DNA of 64,000 nucleotides from JAUIIK01 sp963745675 (GTDB lineage: Bacteria > Chloroflexota > Chloroflexia > Thermomicrobiales > CFX8): NCBI GenBank assembly GCA_963745675.1, contig CAVUYM010000018.1:496001-560000 (forward strand), read 5' to 3'. Positions 47,681-56,902 of this stretch are shown here, piece by piece. Each line of letters opens with the position of its first letter. Position 1 is the stretch's first letter. The notes under the pieces are model-generated. The model was not told the origin of the DNA, ran no database searches, and saw nothing but the letters and a program-made list of their open reading frames with translations. A program made the position numbers and the translations under genes.

Positions 47681-48685
47681 GTGCGCACACTCAATTCAAG
47701 CCAGCTACGTGAGCTCGTTCCTATGGCCGATGCCATTGAACTCATGAAGGCGGCTTTCGCCGCTTCTAGTGCAGGAAAAACGATAAGTCCTCTCCGTACA
47801 CCAATCGAAATGCCGGATGGCTCGGGCGTATCGCTCTATATGCCGGCATATGTGCCGGCAGGTTCGAGGCTATCCGGCCGGCTCCGGCGCAAAAATCGTC
47901 TCGGTCTTTAGTGGAAATGCTAGCCGCGGACTGCCCATCATCAATGCGCTTGTTGTTCTGGTCGATCCTGACACTGGAGTTCCGATCGGCTTGATCGAAG
48001 GCGGAGCGATGACGGCCCTCCGCACCGGAGCTGTATCAGGCGCTGCGTCGGACCTACTGGCACGGCGCGATGCCAGAGTACTCACCGTAATTGGTGCGGG
48101 AGTCCAGGGTGTCACCCAAGCAGCAGCCGTCGCCGCGGTGCGATCACTTGAAAAGATCTATATCGTGGATCTGAACGAGGAATCCGCAGGCGACGTTTGC
48201 GGAACGGTTGGCGACGTGGGACAGCGCAGCATCTCGCATCGTAGAGGTCGCCACTGATGCCTCGTCGGTCCTGCCCGAATCCGACATCGTTTGCACAGCG
48301 ACGACCTCTCCCGTACCTGTCTATGACGATGCTTCCATCGTCCCTGGAACACACATCAATGCTGTTGGCGCGTTCACCCCACAGATGCAGGAGATTCCGG
48401 TCGGGAACATTGGTGCGGGCTCGCATCGTTGTTGATCAGGTGGAGGCGGCGCTGCATGAAGCCGGTGACTTCATCATTCCCATACAAAGCGGACAACTCG
48501 ACCGCTCTGCGGTGCAGGACGAGCTCGGTCAGATCGTCAACGGTGACCGGCCGGGTCGTGAGAACGCTGAGCAGATCACGTTCTTCAAGTCAGTCGGCAA
48601 TGCAATTCAGGACATGATCGTTGGTGCGGTAGCGATCGAAAGAGCGACACGCGAAAACGTCGGAGAAACGATTGATCTAACGTAG
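47681..48685 (+). CDS. Ornithine cyclodeaminase/alanine dehydrogenase (mu-crystallin family), three frameshifts
   Basis: About 333 residues from GTG 47681 (VRTLNSSQLRELVPMADAI). Pieces in order: SPLRTPIEMPDGSGVSLYMP; after a break near 47870, GAKIVSVFSGNASRGLPIIN, then TALRTGAVSGAASDLLARRD and VLTVIGAGVQGVTQAAAVAA (Rossmann GAGVQG); after one near 48205, LPESDIVCTATTSPVPVY and PGTHINAVGAFTPQMQEIP; after one near 48415, EAGDFIIPIQSGQLDRSAVQ and QITFFKSVGNAIQDMIVGAV. All NAD and substrate signatures of the OCD family are present, so the gene is probably functional in the organism. The substrate may be ornithine, alanine or another amino acid. Confidence 0.78.
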
Positions 48686-48789
48686 AGACATCGCTTGGTG
48701 CCTGGATTCAGCCACCGACTGCGATTAATGGGAATCGTCCGGCGCGCTATCTGTTTCGTCTCGTATCGAGACACATCGCAAGCGCGACT

Positions 48790-50432
48790 TCAAGAATCCT
48801 CCGGGAAGCTAACGTATCATGCCAAGCAGGGGGGCTGGCGCAACCTGACCCAGGCCACACAAAGACAATTCCATCACATGCTGCGAGGTCGATTCGATCA
48901 GTTGCAAGTCGCTCGACTGTCCGCGACCATTGAGGATACGGTCAACGACCTCCACAAGCGCCTTGTTTCCAAGCCGGCACGGGAGTGCACTTCCCGCATG
49001 ACTCCCAGCGATTGAAATCCATGAGGTAGCGCCCGAACTCAACTGCGTCAACCGATTCATCGAAGACCACGAAGCCGCCGGAGCCCAGCATGCAATCGAA
49101 TTGTTGCAGCGAATCGAAGTCGACCGGCACGTCGAGCTGGTCCGGAAGCAGCGCTCCAGCGGAAACGCCGCCAGTCTGGACTCCCTTGAGCGTCTTACCT
49201 TCTGCCATACCTCCGAAGGTCTCGAAGACAAGATCTCTCAGGGACACGCCCATCTCAACCTCTACAACCCCGAGTCGCTTCAGAGGGCCCTGCATCGAAA
49301 CGAGCTTCGTGCCGGTACTGCGTTCGGTTCCGAGGGATGCGTACCATTCGCCGCCGCGCCGCACGATGTCAGGTACCGGTGCAAGCGTTTCAGTGTTGTT
49401 CAGCACCGTCGGGCGACGCCAGAGACCCTCTTCAACGCTACGAGGCGGCTTGGTACGCGGTTGGCCGCGTTCGCCCATGACCGAATACATCAGCGCCGAA
49501 CCTTCGCCACATATGTACGCTCCGCCGCCCGTTGACAGTCGGATATGGCAGTTGACTCCGGAACCGAGGATATTGTCACCAAGCAATCCCAGACGATATG
49601 CGTCGGCAACCGCCCGCCGGAATCGTTCGACCGCGAGCAAGTGCTCGCCGCCGATATAGTTGTAGCCCCGTTCAGCGCCAACGCCATAGCAGCCCAGCAT
49701 GATGCCTTCGAGGATGCGGTGCGGGTCACTCTCTATCAGGCGCCGGTCTTTGTAAACATTCGGTTCACCTTCATGAGAGTTGCAGGCCATGAATTTTGGT
49801 CGTGCCTGAGCCCGACGTCCGCTTTCCCACTTGATCCCGGCAGGAAATCCGGCTCCGCCTCGACCGCGCACGCCAGAGGCTTTGACCTCATCGACGACTT
49901 CCTCTGGTGTCAGATCGAATATCGCCCGAATCCAGGCAGCGTAACCATCGGTCGCGATGTATTCGTCGATTGAATATGGATCGATCATCCCCCAGTTTTT
50001 GGTCAGTACGCGATGCTGGATCCTGAAAAATGGATGGGCATGAATCGAGGGCAACGTCGTCCGATTCGTCAAATGCCCCAACTACGATGTGATTCGAAAT
50101 ATCTTGCCAGCTGTAAGCGCCGAAAGAAGGTCGGGCACGTCATCTGAAGTGATGTTCGCATAGAGAACTCTGGGATGCCCGGGACCAGCGACAATAATTG
50201 ATGGATCGGCCCAGGCCCAACCACCTCCGCCGACTGTTCGCAGCGTTGCGGCAAGCTCGCCGCCCTCTATCCGAAGGCGAAGATGCTCGAAGGTATCAAG
50301 GACGCCTTTAGCCTTGCTGTCCTCGCTAACACAAACGGAAATCGTCCATGCAGCTTCAGAACTAAATTCGGCGAAGGCACGCCGGGCGCGCTCCGCATGT
50401 TTATTGAAGGAATCGCGGTCAGTCAGCACCAT
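48790..50432 (-). CDS. nuoF: NADH-quinone oxidoreductase/diaphorase subunit NuoF with N-terminal thioredoxin-like domain; internal UAG plus frameshifts
   Basis: ATG 50432 opens a 117-codon segment (thioredoxin-like domain as in HndC/HoxF-type subunits: WTISVCVSEDSKAKGVLDTF, HPRVLYANITSDDVPDLLSA) that ends at TAG 50084-50082. The next codon, in the same frame, continues into the NuoF core through a short linker: MIDPYSIDEYIATDGYAAWI, GVRGRGGAGFPAGIKWESGR (FMN/NADH Gly loop), ACNSHEGEPNVYKDRRLIES, GGGAYICGEGSALMYSVMGE. The 4Fe-4S motif ESCGKCTP is followed by a frame break near 49000, after which CRLGNKALVEVVDRILNG continues, ending near 48790 after one more shift. It would accept electrons from NADH. 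It overlaps nuoE by 10 bases. Confidence 0.75.
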
Positions 50433-50960
50433 GGTCTACCTGATTGGGGCTCGTCGGACGTGATTTCTTTGATTGCGGCGTTGAAACTGTCGACGTCCAG
50501 CTTACCTACATACTTCTCGTGATCGAATTGGACGATGGGGGCTAGATCGCAGATTCCGAGGCAGCCATTGACGATCTGAACGGTCAGCTTGCCGTCCGCT
50601 GTCGTACCGCCCTGGCCGATGCCATAACTATCGCGTAAGATCGTGGATCAGCTTTTGACTCCCTCCCACGAAGCAAGCCGCACCATGACAGAGAAGCATG
50701 AAGTGTTCGCCCGGTGGTTCTGTTCGAAAGTCCGCGTAAAACGTGAGCAGGCCATAGATCCGGTTGACGCTAACGCCGAGGTGTTCAGCGATAAGTTTCG
50801 AAGCCTCAATCGGAACCCAGCCAAATTCGTGCTGAACATGTTGCAGGGCTCCAAGTATTAACTCCTGAGCCTCTTCGTGATCTTGCGGCTGAAAGTGAGT
50901 TGAAAGATATTCTTGCAGGCGGTCTAGATCAGCCTGTTCGACCGTCGACGTGTGCGCCAT
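50423..50960 (-). CDS. nuoE: NuoE-like [2Fe-2S] subunit, one frameshift
   Basis: From ATG 50960: QEYLSTHFQPQDHEEAQELI, HEFGWVPIEASKLIAEHLGV and RIYGLLTFYADFRTEPPGEH, then cluster ligands in LLCHGAACFVGGSQKLI; after a break near 50640, GTTADGKLTVQIVNGCLGIC completes the C-x4-C...C-x3-C set, followed by DLAPIVQFDHEKYVGKLDVD. The stop TGA 50425-50423 overlaps the ATG of NuoF. Reconstructed length is about 178 residues, normal for NuoE. With NuoF it forms an NADH-diaphorase; no NuoG, hydrogenase or formate dehydrogenase subunit is in the window. Confidence 0.78.
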
Positions 50961-51018
50961 GCCCGTATGCCACCCTTCGCTATCGCGCTACGTCTGGCGC
51001 TACTTCGCGTCCGTGGCG

Positions 51019-51024
51019 AGTATA
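51019..51024 (-). promoter_or_regulatory. Extended -10 candidate for nuoEF
   Basis: On the minus strand TGC-TATACT at 51027-51019 is an extended -10 about 60 bases before the nuoE ATG. No good -35 accompanies it. Confidence 0.35.
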
Positions 51025-51090
51025 GCAAGGATGTTGTCACTGGTACCGCGAGGCTGACGAGCGCCGGTTGTGGCCGCTCGCGATTGTTGG

Positions 51091-51324
51091 CTAGTTTCCT
51101 ACCGATGAACGAGCGGAAAGAATCTTGGCGCGGAGAGAGGCGGGTGCTTCAACGGAACGGCAAGCGTCGCTCACGAAGCGCAGCATGCCAGACTCGTAGG
51201 CGAAGTACTTGGCACAGGGCGGACAATGGTCCAGATGTGCGCGGACGTCTTCAAGTTCCTGCGCAGTCAGTTCACGATCGAGATAGGGATAAAGTTGTTC
51301 TACTGTCTTCTTACAGTTAAGCAT
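51091..51324 (-). CDS. Zinc-binding anti-sigma factor (RsrA/ZAS-type)
   Basis: 77 residues from ATG 51324, which overlaps the sigma stop (ATGCTTAA). MLNCKKTVEQLYPYLDRELT then VRAHLDHCPPCAKYFAYESG give the His-x3-Cys-x2-Cys zinc site plus an N-terminal Cys, the arrangement of redox-sensing RsrA anti-sigma factors. Oxidation of the Cys would release the sigma factor. The length and coupling match the actinobacterial rsrA-sigR pair in the opposite co-transcribed order sigma then anti-sigma. Confidence 0.82.
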   Translation of the reverse strand: MLNCKKTVEQLYPYLDRELTAQELEDVRAHLDHCPPCAKYFAYESGMLRFVSDACRSVEAPASLRAKILSARSSVGN

Positions 51325-51955
51325 CTTCCACCGCACCTGAGATATAGCCCGCGTCTACCGCAAAGTCAAAGAGCGACTTCTGCAATCGACGCCGCGCTCT
51401 ATACAATCGCGACATCACTGTGCCGACCGGGATATCCATGATTTCAGCAATCTCCCGATACGAAAAACCTTCAACGTCAGCCAACATCACGACCTCACGA
51501 AAGTCGTCGGAGAGGCCATCAAGCGCATCGAGCACATCCTGTGCAGTCAAGCGGTCGAGAACGATATCCTCTGGACGCTCAGATGTCGGCTGAACTCCCG
51601 AATCGATCAAATGATCGTAGAGATAGAACTCTTCCAGATCATCGAGCGACGAGTTCGTCGGCCGTCGGGACCGTTTGCGATATTCGTTGATATACGCATT
51701 GGTCATTATTCGAAAGATCCAGGCCCGCAAATTCGTGCCCGGCTTGAATTGATGCAAGGACCGGAACGCCCGCAAATAGGCTTCCTGTACCAGATCCTCA
51801 GCATCCGCCGGATTTCGAGTCATCCGAAGCGCCGTGCGATAGAGCGAATCGATGTAACTGAGAGCTTCAGTCTCGAGTTCTGCTCGAACATCCGGCGCGA
51901 CGTCCGGGCTCAGGCCATTCGCAACGGCCTCTGTATTAGTCAAACATCCCGCCAT
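51317..51955 (-). CDS. ECF-type RNA polymerase sigma factor (SigR/SigH-like)
   Basis: 212 residues. Region 2 is TALRMTRNPADAEDLVQEAY with LRAWIFRIMTNAYINEYRKR. Region 4 is LDALDGLSDDFREVVMLADV and EGFSYREIAEIMDIPVGTVM then SRLYRARRRLQ. The region 2 core and the RFRIMTN-type sequence match SigR/SigH, which control disulfide stress genes. The downstream overlapping gene is its zinc anti-sigma partner. ATG 51955 is the only in-frame start that keeps region 2 intact. Confidence 0.9.
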   Translation of the reverse strand: MAGCLTNTEAVANGLSPDVAPDVRAELETEALSYIDSLYRTALRMTRNPADAEDLVQEAYLRAFRSLHQFKPGTNLRAWIFRIMTNAYINEYRKRSRRPTNSSLDDLEEFYLYDHLIDSGVQPTSERPEDIVLDRLTAQDVLDALDGLSDDFREVVMLADVEGFSYREIAEIMDIPVGTVMSRLYRARRRLQKSLFDFAVDAGYISGAVEDA

Positions 51956-52039
51956 AGAGTCCTATTCCCGTCTAAGGCAGACCAACATTCATACTTATGG
52001 AGTGACGAACTCGACTGCGCTGAATCGTCACGAACTGAA

Positions 52040-52576
52040 CTACTCGCGTCTGCGCCCAAAGTCGTCAAGATCTAGCGTATCAATGAAGTCACGGAATGCC
52101 GAAAGACCCTCTTCATCAATTGGGCCTTCAGCTTCGTCGAAGGGTCGGGTCGCCGGGGTTTCGTCTTCACCGTCGTCGCCCATGGTTATGCCTGCGCGGT
52201 CCATGACCGATTCGTCTACGAGTATCGGGACTTCCGCCCGTACCGCAACGGCGATCGCATCCGATGGCCGCGAATCGATTTGAACGGTCGATCCGCTACG
52301 ATCGAGGATGATTGAAGCGTAAAAGACGTCCTGGTTGAGATCGCTCACGACGATATGTTCGATTTTCGTATCGAGTTCGACGAGAACGTTCGTGAGTAGG
52401 TCGTATGGCAAAGGGCGAGCCGCATCGACTCCCTGAAGAACCATAGCGATCGCCTCAGCTTCGAATCGGCCTATCCAAATGGGTAGATGGCGATCGCCAC
52501 CGACCTCGCGCAGGATCACAACGCGATGCTGAGTTACAAGGCTTACCCGGATGCTTTCGACAACGGTCTCGATCAC
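52040..52576 (-). CDS. Bifunctional nuclease (DUF151) family protein
   Basis: 178 residues. VVILREVGGDRHLPIWIGRF with EAEAIAMVLQGVDAARPLPY, LLTNVLVELDTKIEHIVVSD and IQIDSRPSDAIAVAVRAEVP are the BFN/DUF151 core (GRPEAxAI and RPSDAIALA motifs). An acidic tail (GDDGEDETPATRPFDEAEG) follows. BFN proteins have been reported to act as nucleases in plants; the bacterial role is unclear. It is located between lepB and the sigma factor gene. Confidence 0.88.
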   Translation of the reverse strand: MIETVVESIRVSLVTQHRVVILREVGGDRHLPIWIGRFEAEAIAMVLQGVDAARPLPYDLLTNVLVELDTKIEHIVVSDLNQDVFYASIILDRSGSTVQIDSRPSDAIAVAVRAEVPILVDESVMDRAGITMGDDGEDETPATRPFDEAEGPIDEEGLSAFRDFIDTLDLDDFGRRRE

Positions 52577-52693
52577 GAATCGCTACCTTTCTGGCCCGGT
52601 CTCCGACTCGGTTGGCAGTCGGCATTGGCGACTCTAGGCTGCATCTAGATTGTACCTTGTCTTCGGACGCAATCCGCTCCAACATCGTCGCAA

Positions 52694-53482
52694 TTAGCGA
52701 TCATACGAAGGTGACTGGAAGACGCCCAATAGGCTCGAGGGCCAGTATGCTATCCAAGCGCGCCCTATTATCGCACCGAATTCGACAGGTCCAAAACTAC
52801 GCGAATCGGTTGAGTTGTTGCGGTTGTCGCCGAAGACGAAGATATGTCCTTCAGGCACCAGAAATTCGTAGTTGTCCGGCCGTCCAGGCCAGCGTGTGGC
52901 AGTGGAACCAAGATAGGGTTCATCTAGCCGCTTGCCATCAATGTACACCGCTCCATCGTGAACAGATACTGTTTCCCCTGGTAGCCCGATTACGCGCTTT
53001 ATGTAGGGCTCATTTACTGCACTAATGGGCGGGTTAAAGACGATGATGTCGCCGCGTTGCGGCGGGTGAAATGGATAGAAATCATGCTCGCCCTTACGAT
53101 CCACAAATGGGAGGATATTCAGAGCGCTATTGAGATCGAAATGCGAATAGACCTGCCGATTTACTAACAACATCTCACCGCTGTCGAGCGTTGGCTCCAT
53201 CGACAGCCCGTCCACTCGAAAGTTGAGGACGACGGTGCGAACGGCAAGGAATATCAGCAGCGCGAGAACGAGCGTTTCGGTTATCTCCCATAGCAATCCA
53301 CCACCCGAATCGTCTGCAGAATCAATCTCCGCGCTGACCGATTCATCGGAAGCTGAGACACCTTCGTCACTGCTAAATGATGGGTTGATGCGGTTTTCGA
53401 TGCTTGGTGGAGTGGACTGAAACTGGCCAAGGCCGGGCTCAGCCGGTCTAAGGCGCTTAAGTGGTGATTGATCGTCAGTCAT
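52694..53482 (-). CDS. lepB: Signal peptidase I
   Basis: 262 residues from ATG 53482 (MTDDQS). A 60-residue cytoplasmic N tail is followed by one anchor helix (ETLVLALLIFLAVRTVVL). The Ser/Lys dyad is visible: DGLSMEPTLDSGEMLLVNR with Ser 94 and EPYIKRVIGLPGE with Lys 162. PRGDIIVF-type PPQRGDIIVFNPP and the box E FVFGDNRNNSTDSRSFG complete the catalytic domain. A 25-residue insert (HFDLNSALNILPFVDRKGEH) after the Ser box is longer than usual. Confidence 0.9.
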   Translation of the reverse strand: MTDDQSPLKRLRPAEPGLGQFQSTPPSIENRINPSFSSDEGVSASDESVSAEIDSADDSGGGLLWEITETLVLALLIFLAVRTVVLNFRVDGLSMEPTLDSGEMLLVNRQVYSHFDLNSALNILPFVDRKGEHDFYPFHPPQRGDIIVFNPPISAVNEPYIKRVIGLPGETVSVHDGAVYIDGKRLDEPYLGSTATRWPGRPDNYEFLVPEGHIFVFGDNRNNSTDSRSFGPVEFGAIIGRAWIAYWPSSLLGVFQSPSYDR

Positions 53483-53579
53483 TCGTTCTCCGAACGGGTA
53501 CCGGGGCAATTAGAACCGGGTGCGAGTATACAATTCAACCGAAAACCAACTCCTTTCTTGAACCGGTACTTTCGCTTTA

Positions 53580-53607
53580 TTGAGGCAATCTCTCACACCT
53601 GTATGCT
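53580..53607 (+). promoter_or_regulatory. Weak candidate promoter of the kinase gene
   Basis: TTGAGG (53580-53585), a 16-base spacer and TATGCT (53602-53607), about 90 bases before the ATG. The lepB-kinase divergent region (53483-53699) contains no other clear signal. Confidence 0.3.
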
Positions 53608-53699
53608 CAAGATGGGATAGATCGTCCCTGCATAACGACTAGGGCTCGCCTAAGAAATCGAGCTACGATCACAAGCGTTACGGATTGTGAAGTAGAAGC

Positions 53700-55802
53700 A
53701 TGACGCAAGCTTCCGCTCAGAAGCAGGATCCACGCGCAGCGGGTGGGATCAGCAAGCCAAGTCGTTCGCTGGCGACTGGCACGATACTCGAAGGTCGCTA
53801 CCAGATCCAGCGGGTTATTGGTCGTGGCGGAATGAGTACGGTCTACGCCGCACGCGACTTACGCTTCGGCCAGGTTGAACGCATCACCGCCATCAAAGAG
53901 ATGGTCGACGAGGATCCAGATCCAGGCACACGAGCCCTGCGGCTTGTCAATTTCGAGCGCGAATCAGCGTTATTGGCAACAATTGCACACGCTGCCGTCC
54001 CAAAAATCTACGACTATTTCTCACAAAGCGGTCTCGTATATCTTGTGATCGAGTACATCGACGGCTCCGATCTCGAACGCGGCCTGATGGCCCGAGGTCG
54101 CCCGTACCAGGAACAGGACGTCATCCGCTGGGGTCTCGAAATCTGCAGCGTGTTGAAAATGCTCCACAATTTTGAACCCGATCCGATTATCTTCCGCGAT
54201 CTGAAGCCTTCAAACATCATGCTCAGAAGTAGCGGCCAGATAGCTCTCATTGACTTCGGGATTGCCCGCATGTTCCAGGGGCGACAGCGCGGCACCATGA
54301 TTGGCACAGAAGGCTATGCGCCCCCCGAACAGTATCGAGGTATTGCCGACGCTCGGGGAGATATCTACGCGCTCGGCGCGACGTTGCATCACCTGATAAC
54401 AAATTCAGATCCGCGCCAGGAAGCACCATTTACATTTCACGAGCGTCCCGTCAAGACCCTTAATCCTGAAGTCAGCGACGAATTCGCGGCCATCGTGTCA
54501 AAGATGGTTGCTTACCACCCAGACCAGCGTTACCAAACAGTCGACGAAGTAATCTACGAAGCAGAAGAACTCGTTTATCGTCGCAATCGGCGCGCAACCT
54601 CGCTCCTGACTGGCAGGAGTTTCCAACCTGAAGCGCCATCGGAACTCATTCCGTCAGGTGCGGAACCGCCGTCAAATGCACCGCAGCAGACGGCGGTATT
54701 CACCGGACCGGTCGGGTCATCGACGACAGCGGCAGCCGGATTCCAACGCCGCCGGTCATCGCGCAAACGACGGGCACGGCAACGCACGCAACAAGACGAC
54801 GTTGAGGATCGCATTGCCTGGAAAATCCAGACCGGCGACGAAGTGCGTGGCACGGCTCGTTGGGATGGCGAGAGAATCACGATCGGTTCCTACGATCGTT
54901 ACCTCTATGCCCTGGATCCCAGCGAGGGCACCGTTACCTGGAAGTTCCCGACCGGAAAAGGTGTCGTGGCTCGCCCGGCGCGCGGTGGCGATGTCTATAT
55001 TGTCGGATCTGAAGATGGTTCGATCTACGGTATCGGCGCAGAATCGGGAGCGCTGCGATGGTCTTGTCGAACCGGACGGCCAAACCGCTCCTCTACGGCT
55101 GTTGCTGATGACATTGCATACGTTGGATCGGACGACGGATCGGTTTACGCATTAGAAGTCGCAACTGGCGACATCGCATGGCGAGCCAAGCTCTGGGGAC
55201 CGGTGCGCTCTTCACCTGTAGTGAGTGGTGATTATGTTGTCGTTGGTTCCGATGACGGCTACATCTATTGCCTGAACCGATCCAACGGCAGGACCATTTG
55301 GCGCGAACCCTGTGGCGGACCGGTGCGCTCACTACCCGCTGTCGCAAATGGCCGTGCGTACGTCACGAGCTGGTATGGCATTGTTACCTGTTTCAACATC
55401 AGCGACGGTCGACGACATTGGCAGCAGAGTTTTGACTGTGACATCGCTGCCTCTCCCGCACTCCATGCTAACGCCCTCATAGTTGGAATTACAGACGGTG
55501 CCCTCGTCGGACTCGACCTCAGCAATGGTTCTCCTGCCTGGGTAGCCAGGTACGCAAACCAGATCACCTCGACAGCGCTCGTTGGAGAGGAAGCCTGCTA
55601 CGTCGGCACCATCGACGGAGACTGCCTTTCAATCAACATCGCAAATGGTGAGATGGCCTGGAAACACCGTCTGGGAGGTCCAATCGTCTCGTCTCCGATC
55701 GTCGCCGGCGACTTGTTGGTCGTCGGTTCAATCGACGGAAGTATTTACGGCGTAAGCCTGACGGACGAAGAAGTTGCTGATCTGTCAGCAAACGAGGCTT
55801 AG
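53700..55802 (+). CDS. Ser/Thr protein kinase fused to a PQQ-type beta-propeller
   Basis: 700 residues, intact. The kinase domain (about 28-295) has the P-loop GRGGMS (41-46), the ATP Lys in TAIKEM (66), the catalytic loop FRDLKPSNIM (Asp 167; Phe replaces the usual His of HRD) and DFG (185-187), then GTEGYAPPEQY. A Pro/Ser/Arg-rich linker (about 310-365) contains no obvious transmembrane helix. The remaining residues form a PQQ-enzyme-like propeller of about eight blades (GERITIGSYDRYLYALDPSE, DVYIVGSEDGSIYGIGAESG, DDIAYVGSDDGSVYALEVAT and so on). The domain order recalls PknD of actinobacteria, but PknD has a membrane helix between the two; here both seem cytoplasmic. The next small gene follows after 15 bases. 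Confidence 0.88.
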   Translation: MTQASAQKQDPRAAGGISKPSRSLATGTILEGRYQIQRVIGRGGMSTVYAARDLRFGQVERITAIKEMVDEDPDPGTRALRLVNFERESALLATIAHAAVPKIYDYFSQSGLVYLVIEYIDGSDLERGLMARGRPYQEQDVIRWGLEICSVLKMLHNFEPDPIIFRDLKPSNIMLRSSGQIALIDFGIARMFQGRQRGTMIGTEGYAPPEQYRGIADARGDIYALGATLHHLITNSDPRQEAPFTFHERPVKTLNPEVSDEFAAIVSKMVAYHPDQRYQTVDEVIYEAEELVYRRNRRATSLLTGRSFQPEAPSELIPSGAEPPSNAPQQTAVFTGPVGSSTTAAAGFQRRRSSRKRRARQRTQQDDVEDRIAWKIQTGDEVRGTARWDGERITIGSYDRYLYALDPSEGTVTWKFPTGKGVVARPARGGDVYIVGSEDGSIYGIGAESGALRWSCRTGRPNRSSTAVADDIAYVGSDDGSVYALEVATGDIAWRAKLWGPVRSSPVVSGDYVVVGSDDGYIYCLNRSNGRTIWREPCGGPVRSLPAVANGRAYVTSWYGIVTCFNISDGRRHWQQSFDCDIAASPALHANALIVGITDGALVGLDLSNGSPAWVARYANQITSTALVGEEACYVGTIDGDCLSINIANGEMAWKHRLGGPIVSSPIVAGDLLVVGSIDGSIYGVSLTDEEVADLSANEA

Positions 55803-55817
55803 AAAGGGCTAGTATAA

Positions 55818-56069
55818 ATGGCAATTCGCGTGCTGATACACATCATGAGCGAAGATGCGATCCTGGGCGAACTCGATGAAATGCCGGACCCAACGCATAC
55901 ATTCATACGCATTCGAAATCCGATGCGCAAAGACGGCAAGGCACTTCCTCTACTGGACGACCGTGCTACGAGCGTCGCCTACCCGTGGTCACGCCTCACA
56001 TTCGTCGAATTCTTCAACGAGGAATCAGCACGAGAATCCGTGGTGGGTTTCTTCCGCGAAACGGGTTAA
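55818..56069 (+). CDS. Small conserved-looking protein of unknown function (83 aa)
   Basis: ATG 55818 lies 15 bases after the kinase stop, with AAAGGG at about 12 bases before it. The protein is soluble: an N-terminal strand (IRVLIHIMSEDAILGELDEM), a beta-rich middle (THTFIRIRNPMRKDGKALPL) and an acidic aromatic end (FVEFFNEESARESVVGFFRE). I do not recognise a family. The tight spacing to the kinase suggests it is an accessory or substrate of that kinase. A bidirectional terminator follows. Confidence 0.6.
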   Translation: MAIRVLIHIMSEDAILGELDEMPDPTHTFIRIRNPMRKDGKALPLLDDRATSVAYPWSRLTFVEFFNEESARESVVGFFRETG

Positions 56070-56179
56070 TCGTCAGCAGGATCGAGCGGTTGCGATTATC
56101 GCTAGCTCTGGATGTGACGTTGAGCGGAATCTCCTGGTAAACCGGCACTAAAAAGGGAAATAGCAGCCCTTAGGAAAAT

Positions 56180-56219
56180 ACAAAGAGACGCCCAGGATTA
56201 ATCCGGGGCGTCTCTTTGT
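56180..56219. terminator. Bidirectional Rho-independent terminator
   Basis: ACAAAGAGACGCCC and its complement GGGGCGTCTCTTTGT pair over 14 bp with one mismatch and a GGATTAATCC inner palindrome. Both ends are A/T-rich, so it can serve the plus-strand 83-aa gene and the minus-strand tatA gene, which converge here. Confidence 0.8.
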
Positions 56220-56240
56220 TCAGTCGAAAATGATCCCGGC

Positions 56241-56453
56241 TTAGAGTTCTTCCTTGGCCGGCTCACTGGCTGAAACTTTGGACTCGAGTGGTTTGGGAGC
56301 TTCGGTATCATCTTTATCATCGCTTCGAGCCGTATCGCGAAATTCGCGAATACCCTGGCCCAGGGCGCCGCCAATTTGCGGCAGTTTACCCACTCCAAAG
56401 ATGATGATGATAATGACCAGAATGATTCCCAGTTCGAGTGGTCCTACTGGCAT
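56241..56453 (-). CDS. tatA: Sec-independent translocase subunit TatA/TatE-like
   Basis: 70 residues. The N-terminal helix (LELGIILVIIIIIFGVGKLP, with the FGxxKLP hinge) and the amphipathic helix (GGALGQGIREFRDTARSDDK) are the TatA architecture. The tail is acidic. TatC is not in the window. It lies after secG at the end of the glycolytic minus-strand run. Confidence 0.85.
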   Translation of the reverse strand: MPVGPLELGIILVIIIIIFGVGKLPQIGGALGQGIREFRDTARSDDKDDTEAPKPLESKVSASEPAKEEL

Positions 56454-56632
56454 CGAGCTGTCCTCCTACACATTTGACGCGGGCGACCTCTTCGTATGCC
56501 GCCTTGCGGGACCAAAGATCCCATTCACTGCAACCTACGACACAATGGTCAAATTGGACGTGTCTTGCAGCGCCGATTCCCTGTGATTATACCCCTCGAC
56601 GCACACAATTGCCCTGTTATCGCCGTCTCAAT

Positions 56633-56857
56633 CTATCCAAAAAAGACGGTCGCGACTATCGAAAGTACGACGAACACGACAACGGCACCAATAGTGAAAT
56701 TGAAAAGCGTCTTTTCAATACCGCGTCGGGTGTGATAAATCGAGCCGGAATCTCCGCCGAAAGCGCTTCCAAGTCCCGTCCCCCGGGATTGGGTCAGTAT
56801 GATGACAATAACGGCAGTTGCGACGAGAATCTGCGCAATGTCGATGGCTGTCTGCAA
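56633..56857 (-). CDS. secG: Protein translocase subunit SecG
   Basis: 74 residues with two helices (IDIAQILVATAVIVIILTQS and LFNFTIGAVVVFVVLSIVAT) joined by the conserved Gly-rich loop RGTGLGSAFGGDSGSIYHTR and RRGIEKTL. This is the complete SecG pattern. It follows tpiA by 45 bases, the standard tpiA-secG arrangement of many bacteria. Confidence 0.9.
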   Translation of the reverse strand: MQTAIDIAQILVATAVIVIILTQSRGTGLGSAFGGDSGSIYHTRRGIEKTLFNFTIGAVVVFVVLSIVATVFFG

Positions 56858-56902
56858 TTGTATCTCCCACCAACTAACAACGAGCCACCATCAAGGGACC
56901 TA

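Noticed and set aside
51943..51968. GGAAT-N18-GTT on the minus strand before the ECF sigma gene, like a SigR/SigH autoregulatory promoter
   Set aside because: The match is exact, but the ATG at 51955 lies within the spacer and no in-frame ATG, GTG or TTG follows at a sensible place, so transcripts from it could not encode the full protein. It may be chance, or the start could be misread.
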